From DATJCV01 sp963707665 (GTDB lineage Bacteria; Pseudomonadota; Gammaproteobacteria; Burkholderiales; Burkholderiaceae_D), in contig CAVPQU010000011.1 in the NCBI GenBank assembly GCA_963707665.1, positions 372,001 through 436,000 on the forward strand: a stretch of DNA of 64,000 nucleotides, given 5' to 3'. The notes under the pieces are model-generated. The model was not told the DNA's origin. It saw only the letters and a program-made list of their open reading frames with translations, and did not search any database. The position numbers and the translations under genes were made by a program. This document shows positions 10,063-19,068 of the stretch, one piece after another (the first letter of the stretch is position 1; each line of letters starts with the position of its first letter).

Positions 10063-10149
10063 GCGAGGATGGCGAAATTGGTAGACGCACCAGGTTTAGG
10101 TCCTGACGCCAGAAATGGTGTGGGGGTTCGAGTCCCCCTCCTCGCACCA
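10063..10149 (+). tRNA. tRNA-Leu (anticodon TAG)
   Basis: Eighty-seven bases including an encoded CCA. The acceptor stem pairs GCGAGGA with TCCTCGC; the anticodon loop is TTTAGGT, giving TAG (reads CUA and other CUN codons). A long variable arm (gacgccagaaatggtgt region) marks a class II tRNA, and the T arm GGGGGTTCGAGTCCCCC is clear. It ends only 28 bases before the trigger factor start with no terminator between them. Confidence 0.96.
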
Positions 10150-10177
10150 CGGAATTTTTACTATTTGGACGATTCAC

Positions 10178-11527
10178 ATGGCAACTGCAGTCGAAACCCT
10201 GGATAAACTTGAACGCCGCATCACCATCACGCTGCCGCTGGCCGAGGTGCAGTCGGAAGTTGAAAAGAGGCTGAAAATTCGTGCCCGCACGGCCAAGGCG
10301 CCGGGCTTTCGTCCAGGCAAAGTGCCAATGAAAATGGTTGCCGCGCAATTCGGCTATCAGGTCGAAAGCGAAGTGTTGAACGACCAGGTAGGTCGTGCCT
10401 TTGCCCAGGCGACCAGCGAAAACAACTTGCGCGTCGCCGGTTTTCCGAATATCGAGCCAAAAACCGGTGAAGCCGTGCCGGAAGGGGCGGTGGTATTCGA
10501 CGCCACCTTCGAGGTGTACCCGGAGGTAAAAATTGGCGACCTGTCGGCTGCCGAAGTGGAAAAGACCACAACTGACATAAGCGCAGCCGAAATTGACAAA
10601 ACACTCGAAATCCTGCGCAAGCAACGAGTTCATTATCACGTCAAGGGACAGCCAGACGCCCATGGCGATGGCGGTGACGACCTCACTGCGCAAAACGGCG
10701 ACCGTGTCACGGTCGACTTTACCGGCACCATCGACGGCGTTGAGTTTCAAGGTGGTAAAGCTGTCGATTACGCCTTTGTTTTGGGCGAAGGGCGCATGCT
10801 GCCAGAGTTCGAGGCGGCTACGATCGGACTCAAGGTTGGTGAGTCGAAGGTGTTTCCGCTGGCATTCCCGGCCGATTATCACGGCAAGGACGTGGCCGGT
10901 AAAACCGCAGAGTTTACGATCGTCCTGAAAAAAGTCGAATGGGCGCACTTGCCGGAAGTCGATGCCGAATTCGCCAAATCGCTGGGTGTTGAAAGCGGCG
11001 ACCTGACGAAAATGCGCGAAGACATCAAGCAAAACCTGGAACGCGAAGTCAAGTCGCGCATCAAAGCCAAGAACAAGGATAGCGTGATGGAAGCCTTGAT
11101 CAAGGTGAGCGAGTTGGAAGTGCCGAAAGCACTGGTTGAGCAGGATGTCCAGCGCCTGATGGAAATGACGCGCCAAGACATGCAGCAGCGCGGGATGAAC
11201 GTCAAGGACGTGGCGCTGCCGGCGGAACTATTCACGGCGCAGGCGGAACGGCGCGTGCGGCTCGGCTTGATTCTGGCCGAAGTCGTCAAGGCCAACAACC
11301 TGCAGGCGACGCCGGAGCAAGTCAAGGCGCAAGTTGAAGATTTTGCGCAAAGCTATGAAGATCCGCAGCAAGTGCTGAAGTATTATTTCAGCGATCGTCA
11401 GCGCTTGGCCGAGGTGGAAGCTCTTGTTTTGGAAGAAAACGTCGTCAATTACGTAATGGAGAAGGCCAAAGTCGCCGAAAAAACGGTGGCCTTTGATGAA
11501 TTGATGGGCAATCAGACACAATCGTGA
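10178..11527 (+). CDS. tig: Trigger factor
   Basis: Ribosome-associated chaperone and FKBP-type prolyl isomerase, 449 residues, the usual length. The ribosome-binding domain carries the signature GFRPGKVP (around residue 45), the FKBP domain is at GDRVTVDFTGTIDGVEFQGG (about 170-190), and the helical C-terminal domain follows. The start at 10178 (MATAVETLDKLERR) is the family N-terminus; the in-frame codons before it lie in the tRNA. It heads tig-clpP-clpX-lon, the usual order. Confidence 0.95.
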   Translation: MATAVETLDKLERRITITLPLAEVQSEVEKRLKIRARTAKAPGFRPGKVPMKMVAAQFGYQVESEVLNDQVGRAFAQATSENNLRVAGFPNIEPKTGEAVPEGAVVFDATFEVYPEVKIGDLSAAEVEKTTTDISAAEIDKTLEILRKQRVHYHVKGQPDAHGDGGDDLTAQNGDRVTVDFTGTIDGVEFQGGKAVDYAFVLGEGRMLPEFEAATIGLKVGESKVFPLAFPADYHGKDVAGKTAEFTIVLKKVEWAHLPEVDAEFAKSLGVESGDLTKMREDIKQNLEREVKSRIKAKNKDSVMEALIKVSELEVPKALVEQDVQRLMEMTRQDMQQRGMNVKDVALPAELFTAQAERRVRLGLILAEVVKANNLQATPEQVKAQVEDFAQSYEDPQQVLKYYFSDRQRLAEVEALVLEENVVNYVMEKAKVAEKTVAFDELMGNQTQS

Positions 11528-11558
11528 TGCACCGCCACGATTATTTCAGGGAAAACGA

Positions 11559-12185
11559 ATGACAAACTTCACACGACACTCTGCACTGGATACCGAGATG
11601 CTGGGTATGGTGCCGATGGTCATCGAACAAAGCGGGCGTGGCGAACGGGCTTATGATATTTATTCCCGTCTGCTGAAAGAACGTGTCATTTTCCTGGTCG
11701 GACCGGTTAATGACCAGACCGCCAACCTGATTGTGGCGCAATTGCTGTTTTTGGAAAGCGAAAATCCGGACAAGGATATTTCCTTGTATATCAACTCGCC
11801 TGGTGGGTCGGTTTCAGCCGGCATGGCGATTTACGATACCATGCAGTTCATCAAGCCGGACGTATCCACTCTGTGCACCGGCTTGGCGGCATCGATGGGT
11901 GCCTTCCTGCTTGCAGCTGGCGCCAAGGGCAAGCGCTTTTCGCTTCCCAATTCGCGCATCATGATCCATCAGCCGCTTGGCGGCGCACAAGGGCAGGCGT
12001 CGGATATCGAAATTCAGGCACGCGAAATCCTGTATTTGCGTGAACGCCTGAATAATATTCTGGCGGAAAAAACTGGACAATCGGTGGAGCAGATCGGCAA
12101 GGATACCGACCGGGACAATTTCATGTCCGCGGATGCCGCGGCCGAATACGGCCTGATCGATAAAGTACTGACCAATCGCAGCTGA
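11559..12185 (+). CDS. clpP: ATP-dependent Clp protease proteolytic subunit
   Basis: Serine protease of 208 residues forming a double heptamer that degrades substrates fed by ClpX or ClpA. Ser112 (TGLAASMGAF) and His137 (RIMIHQPLGG) are the catalytic pair, with the Asp further on. It starts 31 bases after tig with AGGG upstream (ttcagggaaaacga). A strong hairpin terminator follows the stop, so part of the transcripts end before clpX. Confidence 0.96.
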   Translation: MTNFTRHSALDTEMLGMVPMVIEQSGRGERAYDIYSRLLKERVIFLVGPVNDQTANLIVAQLLFLESENPDKDISLYINSPGGSVSAGMAIYDTMQFIKPDVSTLCTGLAASMGAFLLAAGAKGKRFSLPNSRIMIHQPLGGAQGQASDIEIQAREILYLRERLNNILAEKTGQSVEQIGKDTDRDNFMSADAAAEYGLIDKVLTNRS

Positions 12186-12202
12186 TCCCGGGCGCCATGC
12201 CG

Positions 12203-12242
12203 AATGCCCGGACGCCACCCCGTCCGGGCATTTCATTTTTAT
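12203..12242 (+). terminator. Hairpin terminator after clpP
   Basis: Perfect 12-bp stem AATGCCCGGACG / CGTCCGGGCATT with loop CCACCC, followed by tcatttttatt. The T-run is interrupted, so it may be leaky, allowing readthrough into clpX. Confidence 0.75.
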
Positions 12243-12340
12243 TCCCGAACAACTTCGGTGCCAGGATTTTCTTGCGGCCGCCGTGACGAATCCGGAATTC
12301 GCAGGTAATATCAAACCGAACTTCATTCACACCGAGTCTT

Positions 12341-13609
12341 ATGCCTGACAAAAAATCTTCCAGTGGCGAAAAACTGCTTTATTGCTCCTTTTGCGGCAAA
12401 AGTCAGCATGAAGTAAAAAAGTTGATTGCTGGCCCTTCAGTCTTCATCTGCGACGAATGCATTGATTTATGCAATGACATCATTCGTGATGAAGCGTCTG
12501 GCGTCGATGCAATGGACAGTTCCAAGAAGGATTTGCCCACTCCGCACGAAATTACAGAGTTGCTGGATCAGTATGTGATTGGGCAGACTAATGCGAAACG
12601 GATACTCTCGGTCGCGGTTTACAACCATTACAAGCGTCTCAAGCACCTTGGCAACAAAGATGACGTCGAATTGGCAAAAAGCAATATCCTGCTGGTTGGG
12701 CCAACCGGCTCCGGCAAGACCTTGCTGGCTCAAACACTGGCACGGATGTTGAATGTGCCATTCGTGATTGCCGATGCGACCACGCTAACCGAAGCGGGCT
12801 ATGTCGGCGAGGATGTTGAAAATATCATCCAGAAACTGTTGCAGAACTGTAACTACGAGGTCGAGAAAGCTCAAAAGGGTATTGTTTATATTGACGAAAT
12901 CGACAAGATTTCGCGCAAATCGGATAACCCATCGATTACCCGTGATGTCTCGGGCGAAGGCGTCCAGCAAGCACTGCTGAAGCTGATCGAGGGCACGATG
13001 GCTTCGGTGCCACCGCAAGGTGGCCGCAAACATCCGAATCAGGATTTCGTGCAGATCGACACCACCAACATCATGTTTATTTGTGGTGGTGCGTTCGATG
13101 GATTGGCAAAAATCATTTCGAACCGCTCTGAAAAAAGCGGGATCGGTTTTTCGGCCAGTGTCAAGAGCCGCAAGGAAAGGGCCGCCAGCGAAATGCTGGT
13201 GGATACCGAGCCCGAGGATTTAATCAAGTTCGGCCTGATACCGGAATTGGTCGGGCGTTTGCCAGTGGTGGCAACCCTCACCGAACTGGATGAGGCGGCA
13301 TTGATCCAAATTCTGCTGGAGCCGAAAAACGCGCTGATCAAACAGTATGCGAAATTGCTACAGATGGAAGGTGCCGAGCTTGAAATCCGGCCAGCGGCCT
13401 TGCATGCGATTGCACGCAAGGCGATTGCACGCAAGACTGGCGCGCGCGGCCTGCGCTCCATCATCGAACAGGCATTGCTGGACGTGATGTATGAATTGCC
13501 AGACCAGCAAAACGTCGCCAAGGTTGTAATCGACGAGGGTACGATTACGAACGGCGCCAAGCCATTGCTGATCTATCATGAACAGCCCAAGGTCTCAGGC
13601 GCCAAGTGA
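12341..13609 (+). CDS. clpX: ATP-dependent Clp protease ATP-binding subunit ClpX
   Basis: AAA+ unfoldase partner of ClpP, 422 residues. N-terminal zinc-binding domain with CSFCGK and CDECIDLC (residues 15-45), Walker A GPTGSGKT near 119-126, Walker B IVYIDEIDK, and the ClpP-docking IGF loop in SEKSGIGFSAS. Residue order and length are standard. It follows clpP by 155 bases containing a terminator hairpin, so it may also have its own promoter, which I could not place confidently. Confidence 0.96.
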   Translation: MPDKKSSSGEKLLYCSFCGKSQHEVKKLIAGPSVFICDECIDLCNDIIRDEASGVDAMDSSKKDLPTPHEITELLDQYVIGQTNAKRILSVAVYNHYKRLKHLGNKDDVELAKSNILLVGPTGSGKTLLAQTLARMLNVPFVIADATTLTEAGYVGEDVENIIQKLLQNCNYEVEKAQKGIVYIDEIDKISRKSDNPSITRDVSGEGVQQALLKLIEGTMASVPPQGGRKHPNQDFVQIDTTNIMFICGGAFDGLAKIISNRSEKSGIGFSASVKSRKERAASEMLVDTEPEDLIKFGLIPELVGRLPVVATLTELDEAALIQILLEPKNALIKQYAKLLQMEGAELEIRPAALHAIARKAIARKTGARGLRSIIEQALLDVMYELPDQQNVAKVVIDEGTITNGAKPLLIYHEQPKVSGAK

Positions 13610-13695
13610 TCGCGCTACTGGAAAACGAAAGATCGGTTGAACACATGAACTCGTTTTGAACGCAGTACAATTTCCTTCACCGGGAAGCACTCTGG

Positions 13696-13745
13696 CTTCC
13701 GTTGCCGAGCCACCCGACGGAAGTTTCGTATGTGGCTCTTTTTAT
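13696..13745 (+). terminator. Hairpin terminator between clpX and lon, with an alternative fold
   Basis: GAGCCAC (13707-13713) pairs with GTGGCTC (13732-13738), followed by TTTTTATT. A second pairing, CTTCCG (13696-13701) with CGGAAG (13718-13723), interleaves with it. The two stems cross, so they compete or form a pseudoknot. Confidence 0.6.
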
Positions 13746-13844
13746 TGCTATTACCAATGAAGGACGTGATTTTGTCGATATCCGGCCTTGTGTTTCGGCC
13801 GCTCGCGCCAACATCAATAGCAGGTTTTCTTGATAAGGCTCGCC

Positions 13845-16253
13845 ATGACAACGACACAACTGACTGAACACACGCAACTGCCGCTATTGCCATTACGGGA
13901 CGTAGTTGTATTTCCGCATATGGTGATTCCATTGTTTGTCGGCCGCCCGAAATCGATCAAGGCGCTGGAAGCGGCCATGGAGCAGGGCAAGAGCATCATG
14001 CTGGCGGCGCAAAAGGCAGCTGCCAAGGACGAGCCGACAGCCGACGACATTTATGAAATCGGCTGCGTCGCCAATATTCTGCAAATGCTGAAACTGCCTG
14101 ACGGCACCGTCAAGGTGCTGGTCGAAGGTGCGCAGCGGGCGCGTATTCAGCACATCAGCGAACTTGACACGCATTTTGTCGCGGACGTGACACCGATCGA
14201 ATCGGAGCCAGGCGACGACTCGGAAGTCGAGGCGATGCGGCGCGCGATCGTCCAGCAGTTTGATCAATACGTCAAACTCAACAAAAAAATTCCTCCCGAA
14301 ATTCTCACGTCGCTGGCCGGCATCGACGACGCCGGACGCTTGGCTGATACCATCGCTGCCCATCTGCCGCTGAAGCTGGAGCAGAAGCAGGTCATCCTGG
14401 AGATTTTCGATGTCGCCAAGCGGCATGAGCATCTGCTGGGACAGCTTGAGGGCGAGCTGGATATCCTTCAGGTCGAGAAGCGTATCCGGGGCCGCGTCAA
14501 GCGGCAGATGGAAAAATCGCAGCGCGAATACTACCTGAACGAACAGGTCAAGGCGATCCAGAAGGAGTTGGGCGAAGGCGAGGAAGGTGCCGACCTCGAA
14601 GACCTGGAGAAAAAAATCATCGCCGCCCGCATGCCGAAAGAAGCACGCGACAAGGCTCTCAATGAATTGAAAAAATTGAAGATGATGTCGCCGATGTCGG
14701 CCGAAGCAACGGTCGTGCGCAACTATATCGACACGCTGGTAGGTTTGCCATGGAAGAAAAAATCCAAGGTCAACAACGACCTGGCGAACGCCGAGAAGGT
14801 GCTGGAAGGCGATCACTACGGGCTGGAGAAGGTCAAGGAACGTATTCTGGAATATCTCGCCGTACAGCAGCGAGTCGACAAATTGAAGGCACCGATCCTG
14901 TGCTTCGTCGGCCCGCCAGGGGTCGGCAAGACTTCGCTCGGTCAGTCGATCGCGCGCGCGACCAACCGCAAGTACGTCCGCATGGCATTGGGCGGCGTGC
15001 GCGACGAAGCCGAAATTCGCGGCCATCGCCGTACCTACATCGGCTCCATGCCGGGCAAGATACTGCAAAGCCTGGCGAAATCCGGCGTGCGCAACCCGCT
15101 GTTCCTGCTGGATGAAATCGATAAACTCGGCATGGATTTTCGCGGCGACCCGTCATCCGCCTTGCTGGAGGTGCTGGATCCGGAACAGAACCATACCTTT
15201 TCCGATCATTACATCGAGGTTGATTTCGACTTGTCCGATGTGATGTTTGTGGCGACGTCGAACTCCTTCAATATCCCGCCGGCTTTGCTGGACAGGATGG
15301 AAGTCATTCGCCTGGCCGGGTACACCGAGGACGAAAAAACCAGTATCGCGCAACGTTATTTGCTGCCCAAGCAGGTCCGGAATAACGGTTTGAAGGAGAA
15401 CGAGATCAGCGTGGCCGAATCGGCACTGCGCGACATCATTCGTTACTACACGCGCGAAGCCGGAGTACGTTCGCTGGAGCGCGAAATCTCCAAGATTTGC
15501 CGCAAGGTGGTCAAGATGCTGTTGCTCCAGAAGCAGAGCAAGAAGGTCGCGGTTACGTCAAAGAATCTGGACAAGTTCCTGGGGGTGCGCCGTTTTGACT
15601 TTGGCGTTGCGGAAAAAGACAACCAGGTCGGGCAGGTGACAGGTCTGGCATGGACCGAGGTCGGCGGCGAGCTGTTGACGATCGAAGCGATGAGCATGCC
15701 AGGCAAGGGCGGGATTATCCGTACCGGCACACTCGGCGATGTGATGAAAGAGTCGATCGAGGCGGCGCGCACCGTGGTGCGCAGTCGCGCAAAGCGGCTT
15801 GGCATCAAGAACGAGGTTTTTGAAAAAAGCGATATCCATATCCACGTGCCGGAAGGCGCGACGCCGAAGGATGGACCATCGGCCGGGATTGCCATGACCA
15901 CCGCGTTGGTATCGACGTTCGCAGGCATTCCGGTGCGCGCCGACGTTGCGATGACGGGTGAAATTACACTGCGTGGCGAAGTATTGCCAATTGGCGGTCT
16001 GAAGGAAAAATTGCTGGCCGCGCACCGAGGCGGCATCAAGACCGTGCTGATCCCGGAGCAAAACGTGAAGGACTTGGCCGAGATACCGGACAACGTCAAA
16101 AACAAGCTCGAAATCGTTCCGGTGCGCTGGATCGACAAGGTGCTGGAAATCGCTCTGGAGCGGGCTCCTGTAGCACTCACCGAGGAGCAGGATCTGGTCA
16201 CGACCAGCGTAACGACTGGCGCGCCGAGCGACCCAGGCGTGGTCACCCACTAA
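13845..16253 (+). CDS. lon: ATP-dependent protease Lon
   Basis: Predicted 802 residues. N-terminal LAN domain (LPLLPLRDVVVFPHMVIPLFVGR), AAA+ domain with Walker A GPPGVGKTS and Walker B LFLLDEIDKLG, and C-terminal protease domain with catalytic Ser in TPKDGPSAGIAM and Lys in GLKEKLLAAHRGG. It degrades damaged and regulatory proteins in the cytoplasm. The start is the ATG at 13845, seven bases after AAGG; an in-frame ATG at 13830 gives five extra residues. A strong terminator follows. Confidence 0.96.
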   Translation: MTTTQLTEHTQLPLLPLRDVVVFPHMVIPLFVGRPKSIKALEAAMEQGKSIMLAAQKAAAKDEPTADDIYEIGCVANILQMLKLPDGTVKVLVEGAQRARIQHISELDTHFVADVTPIESEPGDDSEVEAMRRAIVQQFDQYVKLNKKIPPEILTSLAGIDDAGRLADTIAAHLPLKLEQKQVILEIFDVAKRHEHLLGQLEGELDILQVEKRIRGRVKRQMEKSQREYYLNEQVKAIQKELGEGEEGADLEDLEKKIIAARMPKEARDKALNELKKLKMMSPMSAEATVVRNYIDTLVGLPWKKKSKVNNDLANAEKVLEGDHYGLEKVKERILEYLAVQQRVDKLKAPILCFVGPPGVGKTSLGQSIARATNRKYVRMALGGVRDEAEIRGHRRTYIGSMPGKILQSLAKSGVRNPLFLLDEIDKLGMDFRGDPSSALLEVLDPEQNHTFSDHYIEVDFDLSDVMFVATSNSFNIPPALLDRMEVIRLAGYTEDEKTSIAQRYLLPKQVRNNGLKENEISVAESALRDIIRYYTREAGVRSLEREISKICRKVVKMLLLQKQSKKVAVTSKNLDKFLGVRRFDFGVAEKDNQVGQVTGLAWTEVGGELLTIEAMSMPGKGGIIRTGTLGDVMKESIEAARTVVRSRAKRLGIKNEVFEKSDIHIHVPEGATPKDGPSAGIAMTTALVSTFAGIPVRADVAMTGEITLRGEVLPIGGLKEKLLAAHRGGIKTVLIPEQNVKDLAEIPDNVKNKLEIVPVRWIDKVLEIALERAPVALTEEQDLVTTSVTTGAPSDPGVVTH

Positions 16254-16269
16254 GTTCTGGATGCTTCGA

Positions 16270-16298
16270 AAAAGCGCTCGCAAGAGCGCTTTTTTTTC
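16270..16298 (+). terminator. Rho-independent terminator of lon
   Basis: Ten-bp stem AAAAGCGCTC / GAGCGCTTTT with GCAA loop, running into a T tract. A textbook intrinsic terminator 16 bases after the lon stop. Confidence 0.92.
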
Positions 16299-16368
16299 GA
16301 CCGTGATTCCGGAGCGCCGCAACATGCCGCAAAGCCTTGGTGAAATGGGTGTTTGAGCCGCAAAGCGC

Positions 16369-16397
16369 TTGACACAAGGCGTTGCGGCTTGTTTAAT
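16369..16397 (+). promoter_or_regulatory. Sigma-70 promoter of hupB
   Basis: TTGACA (16369-16374), 17-base spacer, TTTAAT (16392-16397). Near-consensus -35 with optimal spacing, about 97 bases before the hupB start. It agrees with the high expression expected of HU. Confidence 0.75.
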
Positions 16398-16494
16398 ACG
16401 GGCTGCAGATTTTTTCTGCATACGCGATCGGTGTATGGCAAGAATAAAGCGAAAAACAGCGTTGCGAAATTCAACCTTTCTGAGGGGGACATAA

Positions 16495-16767
16495 GTGAAT
16501 AAAACTGAATTGATTGATCACATGGCGAGGTCGGCGGATATCTCCAAAGCGGCCGCGACCCGCGCACTGGAATCCATGATCGCGGTGGTAAAAACGACGT
16601 TGAAAAAAAACGGTAGCGTGACTCTGGTCGGTTTCGGTACGTTCTCGGTTGGCAAGCGTGCGGCCCGTACTGGCCGCAATCCGCGCACCGGTGAAGCAAT
16701 CAAAATCAAGGCAGCGAAAGTTCCTAAATTTAAACCTGGCAAAGCTTTGAAAGATGCTGTAAACTAG
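16495..16767 (+). CDS. hupB: DNA-binding protein HU-beta
   Basis: Histone-like nucleoid protein of 90 residues that bends DNA as a dimer. The DNA-binding arm signature GFGTFSVGKRAARTGRNPRTGE (about residues 46-67) is complete. Translation starts at GTG 16495, six bases after the strong site GAGGGGG. It sits immediately after lon, as in many proteobacteria. No terminator is visible before the tRNA genes that follow 63 bases later, so these may be on the same transcript. Confidence 0.95.
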   Translation: MNKTELIDHMARSADISKAAATRALESMIAVVKTTLKKNGSVTLVGFGTFSVGKRAARTGRNPRTGEAIKIKAAKVPKFKPGKALKDAVN

Positions 16768-16830
16768 TGTTTTTTTGGCGTTGCTAATAATAAAAACTCC
16801 AGAATGTTTGGCTGGCTAAGTGATTAAGTA

Positions 16831-16906
16831 GGGTGCTTAGCTCAGTTGGTAGAGCGGCGCCCTTACAAGGCGTAGGTCGGGAGTTCGAGCCTCTCAGCAC
16901 CCACCA
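16831..16906 (+). tRNA. tRNA-Val (anticodon TAC)
   Basis: Seventy-six bases with encoded CCA. Acceptor GGGTGCT pairs with AGCACCC, the D arm is GCTCAGTTGGTAGAGC, the anticodon loop CTTACAA gives TAC, and the T arm contains GTTCGAG. Twenty-five bases separate it from tRNA-Asp. Confidence 0.96.
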
Positions 16907-16931
16907 GACAGTCAAATTTGCAGTAAATCCA

Positions 16932-17008
16932 GGAGTGGTAGTTCAGTTGGTTAGAATACCGGCCTGTCACGCCGGGGGTCGCGGGTTCGAGTCCCGTCCA
17001 CTCCGCCA
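16932..17008 (+). tRNA. tRNA-Asp (anticodon GTC)
   Basis: Seventy-seven bases with encoded CCA. Acceptor GGAGTGG pairs with CCACTCC, the anticodon loop CTGTCAC gives GTC, and the T arm is GCGGGTTCGAGTCCCGT. Followed directly by an intrinsic terminator. Confidence 0.96.
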
Positions 17009-17014
17009 ACAATC

Positions 17015-17045
17015 AAAAAAGGCGAACGCAAGTTCGCCTTTTTTC
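17015..17045 (+). terminator. Rho-independent terminator after the tRNA pair
   Basis: Stem AAAAAAGGCGAAC / GTTCGCCTTTTTT with GCAA loop. It closes the hupB/tRNA-Val/tRNA-Asp unit. The A tract on the other side would let it work on the minus strand too. Confidence 0.92.
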
Positions 17046-17087
17046 ATATCTGATTACTGTTCGTAATTTGTCCCTGATTGGCTGATC

Positions 17088-19025
17088 ATGTTCGAGTTTA
17101 TCCGCACCCATCAACGCTTGATGCAGTTCGTTCTGCTGCTGTTCATCTTCCCGTCATTCGCATTTTTCGGACTGGAGAGCTATAGCCGCTTTGGTGGTGG
17201 TGACAATGCGGTGGCCAAGGTTGCGGGGCAATCCATAACGCAACAGGATTGGGATGCGGCACAGCGCGAACAAATGGAACGCTTGCGCCAAATGTATGGC
17301 GCAAGCTTCGATGTGGCGCTGTTCGATACGCCGGCTGCAAAACAGGAAGTTCTGGATAATTTGATTGCGCAACGCGCGCTGTCGGCAGAAGCGGTACGTA
17401 TGCACCTGGCGGTTCCCGATGCGGTCTTGCAGGAGGCGATTCTGGGCATCCCGGGCTTGACTGGCGCCGATGGTAAATTTGACGGTGTGCGCTACAAGGA
17501 ATTGCTGGCGGCACAAGGGATGACGCCGGCGATGTACGAAGCGCGTCTGCGTCATGACCTGGCTCTGCAACAATTGAATTCGGCCATTCAAACCACCGCA
17601 TTTACATCGAGGACGCTGGCTGCGCGCCTGTCCGACCTGAGTGACCAGGAGCGTGTGGCGCAAGAACTGCTGATCAAGGCATCGGACTATGTGCCACAGG
17701 TCAAGGTGACCGAGCAGATGCTGACCGCTTATTACGACAAAAATGGCCAGCAGTTCATGGTCCCGGAACAAGTCAAAATCGACTACGTGATCCTCGATAA
17801 CAAGTCGCTGGCGGCGCAGACACCGGTCAGCGAGGACGACATCAAGTCCTACTATGAGCAGAACGCCCAGCACTACACGACCGAAGAACAGCGCCGTGCC
17901 AGTCATATCCTGATCGCCGTTAACAAGGATGCATCGACGGCCGACAAGGCTGCCGCCAAGGCGAAGGCAGAGACATTGCTGGCCGAGGTGCGCAAGGACC
18001 CCGCCTCATTTGCCAAAGTGGCGAAGGCAAATTCCCAGGATCCGGGCTCGGCGGCCATGGGTGGCGATCTCGGCTTTTTTGGCAAACAGGCAATGGTCAA
18101 GCCATTCGAAGACGCCGTACTCAAATTGAAGCAGGGCGAAATCAGTGATCTGGTACAGACCGATTTTGGCTATCACATCATTGAATTGACAGGCATCAAG
18201 CCAGCTGTGGTCAAGCCGCTGGCTGAAGTGAAAGACGAGATCGCGACTGAAATCAAAAAGCAACTGGTCGAGAAAAAATTCTCGGAACTGGCCGATATTT
18301 TTAACAATACCGTGTATGAACAAGCCGACAGCCTGAAGCCGGTTGCCGACAAGCTGAAACTGCAGATTCATACCGCCAGCGACGTGACGCGCGACCCGAA
18401 TCCGGCGCTGGCGAATGCCCCGTATAACAATCCGAAATTCTTGAAGGCGCTATTTACCGATGACGTCATCCGTGACAAGCACAATACCGAAGTGATCGAG
18501 GTCGCCCCTCAGACCTTGATTGCTGGCCATGTGGTCGAGCACAAGGCGGCATTCAAGCGGCCACTGAGTGAAGTGAAGGAAATCGTGCGGGAACGCGTGA
18601 CACGAATCGAAGCTGCCCGTTTGGCACGTGAAAGCGGGGCCAGTAAACTTGCGGCGCTGAAGGCCCAGGATAGTACGGCCGGCTTTACGGCGGAGAAGAC
18701 CGTTTCGCGCAGCAAGGATGCGGGACTCGACCCTCGCGCTCTGCTGGCGGTGATGAAAGCGGATACCAGAAAACTGCCCGCGTTTGCCGGAGTGGAACTG
18801 ACAAATGGCGATTATGCGATTTTCCGTATCAGCAAAGTACTGCAGCCTGCCAATCCGGACGCCGCCCAGCGCCAAGCCGAGCAGCAGCAAATCACCAACA
18901 TGCTGGCGCAACAGGAAATGCTAGCCTACATCAATGTACTGAAGAACCGGGCCAAGGCGGAGATCATCAAGCCCAAAGCCAGCGAGTCGGGTAGTGAACA
19001 TGAAGCGCCCGCAACATCAGAGTAA
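17088..19025 (+). CDS. ppiD: PpiD-like periplasmic peptidyl-prolyl isomerase/chaperone
   Basis: A 645-residue inner-membrane-anchored periplasmic folding factor. One transmembrane helix (about residues 11-30, LMQFVLLLFIFPSFAFF) is followed by a SurA-like N domain with VAKVAGQSITQQDWDAA, and a parvulin domain around residues 265-365 (RRASHILIA ... MGGDLGFFGKQAMVKPFEDAVLKL ... TDFGYHIIEL). Coiled, Ala/Lys-rich C-terminal region. Downstream of lon-hupB as in E. coli. It probably assists outer-membrane proteins leaving the Sec translocon. Confidence 0.92.
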   Translation: MFEFIRTHQRLMQFVLLLFIFPSFAFFGLESYSRFGGGDNAVAKVAGQSITQQDWDAAQREQMERLRQMYGASFDVALFDTPAAKQEVLDNLIAQRALSAEAVRMHLAVPDAVLQEAILGIPGLTGADGKFDGVRYKELLAAQGMTPAMYEARLRHDLALQQLNSAIQTTAFTSRTLAARLSDLSDQERVAQELLIKASDYVPQVKVTEQMLTAYYDKNGQQFMVPEQVKIDYVILDNKSLAAQTPVSEDDIKSYYEQNAQHYTTEEQRRASHILIAVNKDASTADKAAAKAKAETLLAEVRKDPASFAKVAKANSQDPGSAAMGGDLGFFGKQAMVKPFEDAVLKLKQGEISDLVQTDFGYHIIELTGIKPAVVKPLAEVKDEIATEIKKQLVEKKFSELADIFNNTVYEQADSLKPVADKLKLQIHTASDVTRDPNPALANAPYNNPKFLKALFTDDVIRDKHNTEVIEVAPQTLIAGHVVEHKAAFKRPLSEVKEIVRERVTRIEAARLARESGASKLAALKAQDSTAGFTAEKTVSRSKDAGLDPRALLAVMKADTRKLPAFAGVELTNGDYAIFRISKVLQPANPDAAQRQAEQQQITNMLAQQEMLAYINVLKNRAKAEIIKPKASESGSEHEAPATSE

Positions 19026-19037
19026 AAACGCGATTCA

Positions 19038-19068
19038 CTAAAAAGCCGCTCGCTGAGCGGCTTTTTTT
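19038..19068. terminator. Shared bidirectional terminator of ppiD and mnmH
   Basis: AAAAAGCCGCT / AGCGGCTTTTTTT around loop CGCTG, between two convergent genes. Its right T tract overlaps the mnmH stop codon, so one hairpin can end both transcripts. Confidence 0.85.

Noticed and set aside
9881..11176. Long open frame on the minus strand continuing upstream of hpnC across the tRNA and tig
   Set aside because: It is antisense to conserved tig codons and its residues match nothing; GC-biased third positions leave such frames open. Only the HpnC part is real.
13637..13671. TTGAAC and TACAAT upstream of lon as a promoter
   Set aside because: Spacers are 23 or 4 bases, neither workable; no heat-shock consensus found.
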